From Caldisericales bacterium (GTDB lineage Bacteria; Caldisericota; Caldisericia; JAAYUI01), in the NCBI GenBank assembly GCA_012517765.1, contig JAAYUI010000013.1:1-45330 (forward strand): a stretch of DNA of 45,330 nt, in the 5' to 3' direction. The notes under the pieces were generated by a model. That model worked only from the letters and a program-made list of their open reading frames with translations, made no database searches and had not been told where the DNA came from. Positions 14,496 to 24,622 of the stretch are shown piece after piece. Each line of letters opens with the position of its first letter. Position 1 is the stretch's first letter. The translations under genes were made by a program, and so were the position numbers.

Positions 14496-17400
14496 TCACG
14501 GTTCTTCGATCTTGATGAGGGTGATGGTCCTGGTTGCAGAATCATAGAGGATCCCGTCAGATGGAACACCAAGTGACTGGGCAATGAACCTGAACGGTAC
14601 CATTGTGCTTCCACCCGAAATCTCGGCTGGCGGGTTCACGTCAACTTCCTGACCATTTACGACTGCCTTCTTGTTACCGATCTGGATCTGGATCGTGATC
14701 TGGCCAAGAGTAATTGTTACAGTCTTCGTTGGTCCATCATAACTAACTTGTGCACCAAAAGCTTCGGATATGGCCCTGACTGGAACGAGTGTTCCGCCAT
14801 TTTTGATGTATGGTGCAGGATTGATATTGACTTCTTTATCGTCAACATACATTGTTGGGCTCATAACCTGGAGCTTAACAACTTTCCTCTTCTTATTGAT
14901 GATTTCAAAGACCGGGAGTGTCGTCTTGTTGCCAGCCTTGTCGGTGGCTTCAATGTTGACCGGGGTCTTTGTTGCTGCTGCAGAAGCGTCCTTGAGGTCA
15001 ACGATCACCGTAAAGTAGTCATTGACAACTGTTGCTTCCTTGCCATTAACGATGACTTTTGAGCCTGGCTCGACACGGCCTGTAAGTTCATAGGTCTTCT
15101 CCATGATGACCGGCTTGATTGGATCAAGGATGACGGTTGGCGGTGTGGTGTCCAGGACGACAGTGACAACCTGTGATGTTGTGTTGCCTGCTGCGTCTTT
15201 GGCGATTACGTTGATGACGTTCTGGCCTTCCTTGAGTTCAACATCAGCCTTGTACTTGCCGTCTGCCCCGACCTGCACTTCTTTGCCATTTACGAAGATC
15301 TTTGAGCCTGGCTCTGTTGTTCCAGTGATCGATATCTTCTTCTGGTTTGTCGGTGACTGTGGGTTGTCGACTGTGAGAGATGGTGCTGTGGCATCCTTGG
15401 ACACTTTGACCTTGTTCGAAGCTGCCCTGAGGAAGTCCTTTGCTGTTGCATCGCCCTTGATGAAGCCCATCTCGGTCGGTCTGACTTCGAATGTTGCCTC
15501 GCCCTTTGCATCGGTGGTCATTTCAACATTGACGCCTGCGCCGGAGAGGGTGACCTTTGCGCCAGCAACTGGAGCATTGGTTCCTGCTTCCTTGACCTGC
15601 GCCAGGACTTTGCCCTTCACCTGCGGATAGAGGTCGCCCTCTGTCTGGAGGGTAAGCACGAGTCCCTTGCCCACATCAAGATACCATGGGTTCCATTCTT
15701 CTGCCGGACGGTTCTTCCTGTCCTTCATTCCGCCGCCCCTTATTGCGTACCATTCCGGAACAACAAACTGGTATGGATCCTTGAGGTACCACTTGTTCGG
15801 CGACATGAAGGTCACTTCGGCGGTGTGCTCGCCAAGACCGGTCGGGAGGAACTCGATTGTCGTCTCGACTGCTTTTGCGTCTTCCGGCGATCTCTTGGTG
15901 TGTCCGTAGATTGCTTTTTCATGCTGGTTGCCTGACATGTAGACCCTTGAGTCTTCTTTCATGGCAACGTCGCGCTCATCTGCTGGCCTGACTACTGCAA
16001 CAAGATGGTTCTGGATGCCGTAGATAAGGTCGTAGTTGTTCGGATTGAGGAAGTCTCTTGAGACCTTTTCCCTGGTGTCTGCATAGAGGAGCTCAATTCT
16101 TGGGCTGTCAATTGTTGCAACGTGGTCTGGCGGTGCATCCCAGTCCATATAGAACACCTGGTCATTGGTGTAGGCCTGGCGGAATCTCTTGTGGGTGTAC
16201 CTTGGATCGGTTTTGTCATTGTATGGCGGGAAGCCTGCGAGGTCGGCGTTTGCCGGAACGTTGCAGTATGTGTTGTCGCCAACGAGACCGCCGATGTAGG
16301 CCACGTCTTCTGCAAAGATGTAGAACTCTGTCTGGGCGTTAACATCAAGACCGAGTGCATCGTGATAGTTGAGAACGCCATTCTGGTCGATGTCGGCGAA
16401 GAGGAATCCGCCGTACCACTGGTGGTTATAGATTGCACCAGCACCCCAGCCTTCGACTGGTGGCGGGAGGTCCCAGGCAACCCACGGGATGACTTCGTCG
16501 CCGTCTTCCTTGGTTACATCCCAAGTATTCGGGTTCGGTCCGCCCCAATACCACTTGTTGGTGGTGTTGTATCTGATGAAGCCCATGCTTGCAGAGGCTG
16601 TTGAGCCAGAGCAGGACGAGGTATTCGCGGAGCGGTTCATATTGAAGCCTGAGAGCAGGAAGAGCTCGTGGTCGTCTTTCCTGATCTTTTCGTCTGGAGT
16701 GAAGTCAAAGCCAACATGGAGCTCAATCTGTGTGCAGCATGGTGGCTTCATGCACTCTTCAAGCGCGAAATCAAATGATTTCGGCCTGGTAGAGAATGGT
16801 GTAAACCTTGCAGTGTTCTTGACACCGCCACCGCAGACGGAGACACCCTTGGTGACGCCCTTGATGAGGACGCCGAGAGCATCGCGGCAGGTGACCTGGA
16901 TCTTGTAGATCCTGTTGTCAGCGGCTGTCATGATGAACTCTGGATCGCCTGGTGAATCATAGGCTACCTTGTTTGGATCTTCGGTGTTTGTGATCTTATA
17001 CTCGACGTTTGGTGAATAGACGTTGATCCATGCTTCACCGGAGTGCTTGCGGTCTGGTGTATAGACCCTGACATAGAACTGGTGCTGGCCCTTCCAAACA
17101 TCCTCGTTTGAGTTGTTCGGGTTCATGGTGCCCTTGTCCCAGTTCTCCATGTACTGGTTATTGTCGTTGGCGCAGAAGCCCCTAAAGATGTAGCGGCCGT
17201 TTGTCGCCTGTGAGAAGTCGATGGTTATTGGGTTGAATGCAACGATTGGTGGTGTGTCTGGTGTGTTGCGGAGACCATAAAGCTGGGTGTTGCAGACTGC
17301 TGAACCGTCGTTGTTCTGGAGGTCTGTCCTGATCCAGTAATACTGTGGAAGTGTCGCATCAAATCCGAAGAAGTCAGTGTTGTCCGGGTGTGGGTCAAGA

Positions 17401-20400
17401 ATGAGGTTGTTCCAGACTACTTCTTCTTCTGCTTTCTTGTTGCCCCAGTCGTCAGCAATTCCGTCAAGGAGGTTGACTGGCTCGGAACCCTTGGTGATTG
17501 TAAAGGTAAGCGGCTTCTGGACATCAACAAGTTCTGGTGTGACACCAGCGGTGAGTTTCTCTGGTGTTGTAAGAACTGTAAGGTCAAGATCCGGTTCTAC
17601 CGGGACTGCCATCTGTGCGGCAAGATAAACTTCATGGCTGTACCTTCTCAGGTTCTCGTTCTGCTGTGCCTGTGCATCATAGTCCCAGAACGGCGAGAAT
17701 GCCCTGTCGTTGTTGTCATCGCCATACTTGTAGGCGGTAATGTAGAGCGGGAGAACCTCATTCTTTGCGATAACGTGGTCTGCCCTGTCATTTATTATTT
17801 CGCCACCGAAATCAAGACCGACTGTGTCAACAAGGCCGGTGCTTGAATCGAGCTTGAACTGGTAGTGTCCGTTGTTGCGCTGGAAGGTCCTGCCATCAAT
17901 GAGACCGCCTGCCCATGTGTTGGTGGCCATGTCATAGGTTCCGATAATTTCGGTTTCCCAGTCATTGAAGCGGATCTTTCCGTCCGGCTCACCCTTCGGG
18001 CCAGTGATGTCATTGAAGTCTTCATACTGTGGTGCAAGATTGGTCTTCCTGGAGGAAGTTGGTGTTCCGGTTGCCCAGCCATCGCCGGATCCGAAGAGCA
18101 GGTTGGCGGTTCCGCGATGCTTTGTTCCCCTGTCCTGCCACACATAAACGAGTGCGTCGTTGCAATATGTTATTTCGTTGCCTTCGGCATCAAACCATTC
18201 GCCTTCATGCTTCTTGTCGCCAATGTGGTGCTCAAGGAGCTTGACGTTGAATGTCTGCGGCTTGTCAAGGAATGCAACCTTGCGCTCTGTGTCTTCTGCA
18301 ATCTCGTTCTTTATGTCGAGAGCTATTACGTCGATTCCGTCAACTGGCGGTGCAACGCAGCAGTCCTGATACATCTTGAAGGTGCCATCCCAGAGGGTGA
18401 CGTAGATGAGGATCTTGCCCCAGTTCCACGGGATGAGCTCGTCGATCACGAAGAGGTTGTCTTTTCTTCCTGGCTGTGAGCAGGCGCCGACCATTGTGTA
18501 GTCGAGTCTGCCTGAGTACTGGAGTTGGTTGTTTGCCGGCGGAAGGATAACATCGCCAACAAGACCTGATCTCCTTGTGAAATCAAGGGTCACGCCGTTG
18601 CCATTCTGGTCAACGCCGCTGTATTCATACTGTTTCCAGTTTGTGGAGTCGATTACGATCTTTCCTGACCAGTCATACTGTATCGGAACGTTCTCGAGGC
18701 CCCATGCCTTGTATCTCGGAAGTACTGTGTGGGTTGTTGCATCCCATTCCCTCGGACGGGCAAACGGTCCAACAACTTCGATCCTCTTGATCCTCTGGTC
18801 AACTGGCCAGCATGGATCAAATGATAGGTGGTTGCCTTCGCCGTCTTTGAGGATGAAGAACACGCCGTAGTCAGTGAGTGGGAAGAATTCAGTTCCAAGT
18901 TTGTAATATTTCTCTTTCCAGACTGCCGGGTAAGAGTTCCAGCCTGAGGCTCCACCTACTCCGAAGGAACCGCCAAGAACGCGGCCGGTGTGGGTCTGGC
19001 CACCAGGATAGCATCTGAATTCGCCCTTTGAGGTCCTGAGCACCGGGTTGTATGGTGTCTGGATCTGCGGGGTCGGTATCGAGAGCCTTGAAAGTGGATC
19101 ATTGCCTGCAGTGTAGTTGAGCGATGAATACTGGAGGCCATGATCAACAATGGACCACTCTGCAAAGTTCACATACGGGTCTGGCTGGTAAACCTTGATG
19201 TCAACAACGCCACAGTAGTCGATACCCTGGTTCTTGATCGGGTCAAGAATAAAGTATGGTGAGCCAGTTGACGGGTGCGGTATTGAAGAGTTGTAGTCAA
19301 AGAGTGCGTTGACGGTGTACATCTGGAGGAGGAGGTGGGTTGATCCATCACGTGGAAGGACTGCGATAAGGGCCTCGCCGCCTGGATCATTGGCATCGCG
19401 CTGGCCATAGGAGGTGACTACTGTCTGTACGCCATAACCTGTGGCCCATGGACCTGACCAGAGCTGGCTGTTTGGATACATCTGGTTGCCTGGCCACGGC
19501 GGGTTAATGCCGGCTATCCAGGCTGCTGCTGTTGTTGTTGTGTTGAGCGGTCCAACTCCATCAAACCTTCCATAGTAGTCTGATGAAAGCTTCGCTGGGA
19601 CCGTTGAAGGCAGGGTGCGGGCGGCATTCCACATTACATGGAGACCGTTGACGTCGCCCATTTCTTTCATGCCATCAATCCTGCATGACTGGCAATTTGA
19701 ATACTTCCTGCCTTCGACAATTGCCGATGAGCAGTCGGTGTCATACCAGGTTGCCTTGTCCTTGATAATGACTGGTGTCCTGCAGGTTCTCTGGTCTGGT
19801 GGTATATATGGTCCACCATTTGGACGCCAGTTGAATGTTCCCGTGAAATCCTGGCCGATAAGGATGTCATTTGAGTCAAGGGCGCCTGTGATCTGCGGTC
19901 TTGACCTGTCATTCCCTGCCGGATTTACTGGCTCGAGCCAGTACCAGTAGAGATAGGAACCGTCTGTATTGACCTGGACAATGTACTGCCTGCGTGCCGT
20001 GCCAGGGTTTTCATCAACTGCTGTGCCGATCCAGTCAACTCCGCCGCCATGGGCATTGTATGTGGAGATGAGATACTGCTCACGACCATAGATTGGATCA
20101 ACGTTCGTGTCGCTTGTTAGTGGTACTGAGACCCTGATTCCATTTGGATCATTGACATCGTCTGGGTTGTCATGGTCGCGAAGCGTCACCGAGAAGTTCG
20201 GGAAGCGCTGGTCAAGTGTCTGCAAGCAGGCGACTGACGGCTCGATGTCGAGTTCTTCCGGTGCAATGTCATACTTGGCTTCTTCGTAGCAGTCATAGCC
20301 ATTTGCAAGGTTGTACGGCATTGGAGGAGTAAGTTCTGGCCTTCTGACCCTTACACCATAAGAAGCAAGTTTGTATGGACGTCCCCATCTTGCATCTGAG

Positions 20401-23400
20401 TTTGTGGAAACTCTCTGGACAAACCAGGGGTCGTTATAGTCCCTGTCAAGCGGGGCTGGATTGTTTGTTCCACCAAGGTCCCTGAAGGAGCGGATCCTGA
20501 CGCGATACTCATTGGAATCTTCGAGGTAGTTGAGTTTGTCGTTGTTTCCGCCGTTGGTGCATGAACCACGATATGGAGTGAACTGGAACTTTGCCTCTGC
20601 CTGACGGCCTGAAACTACGCGGTAAATCTCGTTGATTGTCGCGTTGTTGTTCGGGATGGAAAGTCCAAGGTTGCGAATGAACACATAGATGACTTCCTCT
20701 GGGTGGTAAACGCCCTGGTCGTCATAGTATTCTTTCTTTGGTGGCGGATTGAAGTTGATTGTGATCTCGGATGTCTGTTCAACCTTGAGTGGCTTGTCGA
20801 TTTTGATGGTCATTCCGGTCTTGCCTGGGAGGGCCATCATGTCAACGTAGTTATAGTCACAGTTGTAGCCCATTGTAAGTCCGTAAATCGGCATCTGGTA
20901 TACCCAGAGGTCCGGGTCCGGAACAATTGAGCCAGCTTTGTAGACTATTCCACCAAGGGTGACGTCCATGAGCCTCTGGAATCCTGGGCCGACGATGGAG
21001 CTGCCATTGTAGGAGCAGTCATAGATAACTTCATTGATGTCGTATTTGCCGTTTGGCGGGAGGTAATGGCCCGGGTTGAGCACGTCTTCAATGAGCTCGT
21101 CATAGAACGCTGGCCAGTAAACAACGCGGCCGTCTCTGAGTATCGGAACAAAGTCGGAGAGGTCATCTCCCCAGCCGCCCCAGAGGTTGATGTCTGCATC
21201 ACCGGCGGTGACATAGGAACCCTTTTCGTACTTGATTATTTCGGCAAAGCCAATCGCGCCACGCTGAACTGTGACGTCTGTCATACGAAGGTCTCCAGCA
21301 TCGATCTCGTAGTTGCCGTTGTTGTCAAGATAGATGGATTCGCCAACGCCGTAGTAATTCTCGACGCCCCAGCCACCTGGGTTTGTTGTGTCGTAGAAGC
21401 GCGGGCCTATTTCATTTCTTGTTGGTGGGCCATTTGGTGGGAGCGGATCAGCATTGTCTGGCCAGAACTGCGTGAGCATCCTGCCAACATCTTTTGCTGC
21501 ATATCCGTCTTTCATGCCGATGTGCATTTCTCCAGTGTGTCCCTGGCGATAGTCATCTGAAAGGTTGAGCATGAAGAGGTTTTCTCCTGGCGGAACAGGA
21601 CCGGCGTACTGGTATCCCCAGTTGCAGTCCTTGTTGTCGTCACGGAAAATTTCCACTCCAACATATTCCCTGTATCCAAACTTCATGTCCTGGAAGACTG
21701 TGGATGGATACTCAAATTTTGTTCCTGTTGGATCGAGAACGGCGTTTTTCTGGATGTTCTGTGCTGTCCTGTCAAACTCTTTGTTCGGCGAGCGAAGCGC
21801 TGCAACGGTTTCCGAGGGGATAACACCCTGCCAGAGGTCAGTCTGGACAGAGAGGTTGTATTTTGGTGCAGAGCAACCGCCGGTTACGAGTTCTGAAAGG
21901 ATAAGGACATCACCAAACCACATTCCGCCGACCTTCATGATCAACGGGTAGAGTGATCCAGCAACACCGCCACCAAGGCCAAGCCATGAATCAAGGCCAT
22001 AGGCATTGCCGTTGAGGTTTGTCATGCGGTAATCGCCAGAGACAACGTTCGGGGTTGTCTCGGACTTCATGTAGATGCCTTCGTATGGGTCGTAGATGTT
22101 GTCGCCAGAGGCGCAACGCGGGTTAGTATTGTAGTTTACGTTATCTGAGTGGAGCTGGCAGTACTGGGTAACATTGATTGGTGCAACCTGCCCTGGAATG
22201 CCAGAGAAGTTGGTTATAGAGATCGGGAAACGATAGAGGGTGTGCTGCTGGGAGGGATTTGACGGGTTGTTGAGGTCAACATCATCACCAGCATCATAGA
22301 AGCCGTACTGGCCGCCATTCATTGGGCCCCTGTCACGTATAATTGTTCCAGGTGCATAGTTGAAGAACAGGCCATTGAAGAACATTGTGACCGGTGTGAG
22401 ACGGGTGGTGCCATAATACTGGTACCACTGGATGTCCATCTGGGACATGTAGTCATATCCGGCCGGGAAACGGCTGTTCAGGTTGTGTGCGTTGAGACCA
22501 GCGCGATAGATATATTCGCCTGGATCGTAAATGTCCATTGCCGGTGACGGGAACTGTGTTGTGTCCGGAGGATCAACAACGATGTTTGTGGAATGCCACT
22601 CTTCACCGTAGTTGAAGATGTCGTTATCGGTCTGGAAATATGCGCCAAAAGTAATTGTTGGTGGATTGGTGTATGGAACTGGGGCTGGTGGAAGCGCATT
22701 TACAACAGCGGGGTCCCAACCATCCAGGAAACGGACAAGCGGAAGCCCCGTGGTCCCATTGCCAACATCGTCGCGATCCCAGTCAAGGATCGGGCGGGTT
22801 GAATATGGAAGAACGGTTGTGTCAGTGATTATGTTGGTCTGGCCAACGGTTGTGTCTACAAGGTTGGTTCCAATCTGCTCAATGTTCGGCCTTGAAAGAC
22901 CCTGGAGCTGGATTGGTGAAGCACCACCCCTGACAAGCGGGAAATCCGGCATGTCGACAAAACCGACCTGGAAGACCCTGCCCTGCGGGGTGCGGAAGAA
23001 GAGGCCTGTCGAGTTGAAAAGCGGATACTCTTCTTTTCTGGTAATGCCATTCATGATGAAGTTGCCATAGATGTCGGTGGGCATGTAGATGTACGGGCCC
23101 TGGGTGTTGTTGGCGACAGACGGGTCAACTTTCATGTATGGGTTGTTTTTGCAATTGTCGGAACCAGAACCGCCGGTTATTGCCCTGTAGGCCTCTGTCT
23201 CCGGATCAGCTGCTGCATAATAGCGGCTGTCGTTGAAACGGCCATCCGGGTCAAACCAGAGCTGTCCCATGTTGTCGACAACAGCATACCAGTGGTCATA
23301 AAGCTGAGAGGCGCCCTTGTCCGGTATTACTGTGAGATAAAATTCGGTCCAGTAGAGGGGCTGTGAGGTAAGCTGCTGAAGCTGGATACCTGTTGGTTCC

Positions 23401-23735
23401 CTCTTTAATACTTCGTCAGGTGTTGCATTGATCCTGAGCGGACGGGCCGGATCGATGACAGCGACGTCAATGTAAGCGCCAGGGCCTGGCATCTTGTATT
23501 CAGGTCTACCCCAGGCGGTGCCAACGCCGTTAAAATAACGGTTGCGATCCTCCACCAGCGTTGTGCCGTTCCACCTGGCACCGACGGGCTGCCAGCGGTT
23601 GGCGATGAAGATTGCTGGTGTGTTGGAGGGGGCATCGGCAGCGCTCACGTTCGCTGCGGTACCGAGATTGCCCATGAAGGGGACAAATCCCAATACCATG
23701 ATCGTAGCGATCACAATACTCAACACTTTCTTCAT
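14496..23735 (-). CDS. giant secreted surface protein 1 (CuAO-N-like C-terminus)
   Basis: The 3079-residue protein has a signal peptide (MKKVLSIVIATIMVLGFVPFMG, likely cleaved after VSA near 33). The body is a long Asn/Tyr/Pro/Gly-rich region with many Cys and Ca-loop-like motifs, for example DIDQNGVLNYHDALGLDVN near 2445, which resembles a dockerin/EF-hand loop. Residues ~2700-2770 form a carboxypeptidase-regulatory-like domain (PVAGAKVTLSGAG). Two Ig-like units (ITGTTEPGSKIFVNGKEV, LTGRVEPGSKVIVNGKEA) and a copper-amine-oxidase-N-like domain (GGTLVPVRAISEAFGA, GSTMVPFRFIAQSLG) complete it. It is probably an S-layer or other major surface protein (inference). ATG 23735 follows AAAGGAG; the frame is open 45 codons further but is leader. 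It is a full-length paralogue of the protein at 28986-37985. Confidence 0.9.
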   Translation of the reverse strand: MKKVLSIVIATIMVLGFVPFMGNLGTAANVSAADAPSNTPAIFIANRWQPVGARWNGTTLVEDRNRYFNGVGTAWGRPEYKMPGPGAYIDVAVIDPARPLRINATPDEVLKREPTGIQLQQLTSQPLYWTEFYLTVIPDKGASQLYDHWYAVVDNMGQLWFDPDGRFNDSRYYAAADPETEAYRAITGGSGSDNCKNNPYMKVDPSVANNTQGPYIYMPTDIYGNFIMNGITRKEEYPLFNSTGLFFRTPQGRVFQVGFVDMPDFPLVRGGASPIQLQGLSRPNIEQIGTNLVDTTVGQTNIITDTTVLPYSTRPILDWDRDDVGNGTTGLPLVRFLDGWDPAVVNALPPAPVPYTNPPTITFGAYFQTDNDIFNYGEEWHSTNIVVDPPDTTQFPSPAMDIYDPGEYIYRAGLNAHNLNSRFPAGYDYMSQMDIQWYQYYGTTRLTPVTMFFNGLFFNYAPGTIIRDRGPMNGGQYGFYDAGDDVDLNNPSNPSQQHTLYRFPISITNFSGIPGQVAPINVTQYCQLHSDNVNYNTNPRCASGDNIYDPYEGIYMKSETTPNVVSGDYRMTNLNGNAYGLDSWLGLGGGVAGSLYPLIMKVGGMWFGDVLILSELVTGGCSAPKYNLSVQTDLWQGVIPSETVAALRSPNKEFDRTAQNIQKNAVLDPTGTKFEYPSTVFQDMKFGYREYVGVEIFRDDNKDCNWGYQYAGPVPPGENLFMLNLSDDYRQGHTGEMHIGMKDGYAAKDVGRMLTQFWPDNADPLPPNGPPTRNEIGPRFYDTTNPGGWGVENYYGVGESIYLDNNGNYEIDAGDLRMTDVTVQRGAIGFAEIIKYEKGSYVTAGDADINLWGGWGDDLSDFVPILRDGRVVYWPAFYDELIEDVLNPGHYLPPNGKYDINEVIYDCSYNGSSIVGPGFQRLMDVTLGGIVYKAGSIVPDPDLWVYQMPIYGLTMGYNCDYNYVDMMALPGKTGMTIKIDKPLKVEQTSEITINFNPPPKKEYYDDQGVYHPEEVIYVFIRNLGLSIPNNNATINEIYRVVSGRQAEAKFQFTPYRGSCTNGGNNDKLNYLEDSNEYRVRIRSFRDLGGTNNPAPLDRDYNDPWFVQRVSTNSDARWGRPYKLASYGVRVRRPELTPPMPYNLANGYDCYEEAKYDIAPEELDIEPSVACLQTLDQRFPNFSVTLRDHDNPDDVNDPNGIRVSVPLTSDTNVDPIYGREQYLISTYNAHGGGVDWIGTAVDENPGTARRQYIVQVNTDGSYLYWYWLEPVNPAGNDRSRPQITGALDSNDILIGQDFTGTFNWRPNGGPYIPPDQRTCRTPVIIKDKATWYDTDCSSAIVEGRKYSNCQSCRIDGMKEMGDVNGLHVMWNAARTLPSTVPAKLSSDYYGRFDGVGPLNTTTTAAAWIAGINPPWPGNQMYPNSQLWSGPWATGYGVQTVVTSYGQRDANDPGGEALIAVLPRDGSTHLLLQMYTVNALFDYNSSIPHPSTGSPYFILDPIKNQGIDYCGVVDIKVYQPDPYVNFAEWSIVDHGLQYSSLNYTAGNDPLSRLSIPTPQIQTPYNPVLRTSKGEFRCYPGGQTHTGRVLGGSFGVGGASGWNSYPAVWKEKYYKLGTEFFPLTDYGVFFILKDGEGNHLSFDPCWPVDQRIKRIEVVGPFARPREWDATTHTVLPRYKAWGLENVPIQYDWSGKIVIDSTNWKQYEYSGVDQNGNGVTLDFTRRSGLVGDVILPPANNQLQYSGRLDYTMVGACSQPGRKDNLFVIDELIPWNWGKILIYVTLWDGTFKMYQDCCVAPPVDGIDVIALDIKNEIAEDTERKVAFLDKPQTFNVKLLEHHIGDKKHEGEWFDAEGNEITYCNDALVYVWQDRGTKHRGTANLLFGSGDGWATGTPTSSRKTNLAPQYEDFNDITGPKGEPDGKIRFNDWETEIIGTYDMATNTWAGGLIDGRTFQRNNGHYQFKLDSSTGLVDTVGLDFGGEIINDRADHVIAKNEVLPLYITAYKYGDDNNDRAFSPFWDYDAQAQQNENLRRYSHEVYLAAQMAVPVEPDLDLTVLTTPEKLTAGVTPELVDVQKPLTFTITKGSEPVNLLDGIADDWGNKKAEEEVVWNNLILDPHPDNTDFFGFDATLPQYYWIRTDLQNNDGSAVCNTQLYGLRNTPDTPPIVAFNPITIDFSQATNGRYIFRGFCANDNNQYMENWDKGTMNPNNSNEDVWKGQHQFYVRVYTPDRKHSGEAWINVYSPNVEYKITNTEDPNKVAYDSPGDPEFIMTAADNRIYKIQVTCRDALGVLIKGVTKGVSVCGGGVKNTARFTPFSTRPKSFDFALEECMKPPCCTQIELHVGFDFTPDEKIRKDDHELFLLSGFNMNRSANTSSCSGSTASASMGFIRYNTTNKWYWGGPNPNTWDVTKEDGDEVIPWVAWDLPPPVEGWGAGAIYNHQWYGGFLFADIDQNGVLNYHDALGLDVNAQTEFYIFAEDVAYIGGLVGDNTYCNVPANADLAGFPPYNDKTDPRYTHKRFRQAYTNDQVFYMDWDAPPDHVATIDSPRIELLYADTREKVSRDFLNPNNYDLIYGIQNHLVAVVRPADERDVAMKEDSRVYMSGNQHEKAIYGHTKRSPEDAKAVETTIEFLPTGLGEHTAEVTFMSPNKWYLKDPYQFVVPEWYAIRGGGMKDRKNRPAEEWNPWYLDVGKGLVLTLQTEGDLYPQVKGKVLAQVKEAGTNAPVAGAKVTLSGAGVNVEMTTDAKGEATFEVRPTEMGFIKGDATAKDFLRAASNKVKVSKDATAPSLTVDNPQSPTNQKKISITGTTEPGSKIFVNGKEVQVGADGKYKADVELKEGQNVINVIAKDAAGNTTSQVVTVVLDTTPPTVILDPIKPVIMEKTYELTGRVEPGSKVIVNGKEATVVNDYFTVIVDLKDASAAATKTPVNIEATDKAGNKTTLPVFEIINKKRKVVKLQVMSPTMYVDDKEVNINPAPYIKNGGTLVPVRAISEAFGAQVSYDGPTKTVTITLGQITIQIQIGNKKAVVNGQEVDVNPPAEISGGSTMVPFRFIAQSLGVPSDGILYDSATRTITLIKIEEP

Positions 23736-24067
23736 CACAATGTCTCCTTTCAATTCACCGGCTGCAACTATCAATAAGGGCAACCGGAACACCGCAAAAA
23801 AGCAACGGTGTGATAAACAGCAAGATTGCTCACTGTCCACATTTACTACAAATGAAACGGGCAGAACCAAAAATAAGAATTACCGGAGGGTTTGGTTCTC
23901 CGATGTCTTATTATGCAATTATCATGCCACAGGAAAGAATCTAGCAAACAACGAGACTTTATAATAAGGCCCCCATTCCACATCTAAAAGACAAGATATC
24001 AATCAAACAGGCCATTTTGAGTAAATGCTCCACGTAATGGGTATATGAAACACATAATATACACATG
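23736..24067. other. leader and promoter spacer of giant protein 1
   Basis: This 332-bp spacer holds the ribosome site (AAAGGAG, just before 23735), an untranslated leader of about 168 nt and the -24/-12 promoter. Further upstream at 24003-24020 is an interrupted inverted repeat TCAAA-N8-TTTGA, 74-91 bp above the promoter, which could be an activator site. I found no riboswitch-like structure. Confidence 0.55.
23914..23929 (-). promoter_or_regulatory. sigma-54-type (-24/-12) promoter of giant protein 1
   Basis: On the minus strand the site reads TGGCATGATAATTGCA. It matches the sigma-54 pattern TGGCACG-N4-TTGCW with correct 6-bp spacing between TGGCA and TTGC. The predicted start is near 23903, giving a leader of about 168 nt. 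An almost identical site precedes giant protein 2. Confidence 0.78.
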
Positions 24068-24361
24068 CTACTCATGTATGTGTAATATGGAGCCAAGTTC
24101 GTATTTCTTGATCATTGCATAGAGGGTTTTCCTTGTAATACCAAGTTGTTTGGCAGCCTGGGATATTTTACCGCCAGACCTGGCAATTGCCCTTATTATG
24201 GTCTTTCTTATTACATCCTTGAGGTTGAGCGTTTCATTTGAAAACTCAAAAGAAACAGATTTTAACGTTACCTCTGTTTCGTCAACGCCAACGTGTTTTG
24301 CTATCTCGCTTGCAAGACTTGCCTTCAGGGGGTCACTGAGAATGCTGGATTGGATTTCCAT
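24068..24361 (-). CDS. Fis-type helix-turn-helix DNA-binding protein
   Basis: The 97-residue product ends in a Fis/NtrC-C-type HTH (about 50-90): KTIIRAIARSGGKISQAAKQ followed by LGITRKTLYAMIKKYEL. This domain normally forms the DNA-binding tail of sigma-54 activators, but no AAA+ or receiver domain is attached. The N-terminal ~45 residues are not recognised. It lies directly upstream of the sigma-54-type promoter of giant gene 1 and is transcribed towards it, so it is a natural candidate regulator or architectural protein for that promoter (inference). The ATG follows GAGGTGAT. A small nucleoid-type Fis role is an alternative. Confidence 0.85.
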   Translation of the reverse strand: MEIQSSILSDPLKASLASEIAKHVGVDETEVTLKSVSFEFSNETLNLKDVIRKTIIRAIARSGGKISQAAKQLGITRKTLYAMIKKYELGSILHIHE

Positions 24362-24378
24362 ATATCACCTCAGGTGGT

Positions 24379-24408
24379 TTTATAGCATTTAGGGCAAAGC
24401 CATGTCAA
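24379..24408 (-). promoter_or_regulatory. sigma-70 promoter of the Fis-type gene
   Basis: TTGACA (24403-24408) and TATAAA (24379-24384) lie on the minus strand with an 18-bp spacer, in an AT-rich divergent region. Confidence 0.7.
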
Positions 24409-24586
24409 CTGCCGGGAATTTTCGAATTATGTGCATATATGGCACATGGCAATAATTTACACAACTAAAATGATGCTGTATTTTGCGACTTTTATTAAAC
24501 AATGGGCAACCTTTGCAACAGTGGGAATAATTCATAAAATATCTACGAATGGCAATAAATATACATATTTGTATATTTTAATCGTA

Positions 24587-24617
24587 TTGACAGATTGATT
24601 TTACTGCGTTTTAATAT
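24587..24617 (+). promoter_or_regulatory. promoter of leaderless lipoprotein gene
   Basis: TTGACA (24587-24592) is followed after 19 bp by TAATAT (24612-24617), which ends 5 nt before the ATG at 24623. No ribosome site is present. Confidence 0.5.
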
Positions 24618-24622
24618 TAGTA

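Noticed and set aside
14748-23070. Many plus-strand open frames opposite giant protein 1 (and likewise opposite protein 2)
   Set aside because: They are mirror frames of repetitive coding sequence in the giant genes, without ribosome sites or domains.
23736-23870. Extension of giant protein 1 by 45 codons upstream
   Set aside because: The extension has no signal-peptide character, while ATG 23735 follows AAAGGAG and gives a normal signal peptide, as in the paralogue.
24063-24080. Hairpin ACATG-CTACT-CATGT at the end of the Fis-type gene as terminator
   Set aside because: The stem is only 5 bp, AT-rich and without a T run.
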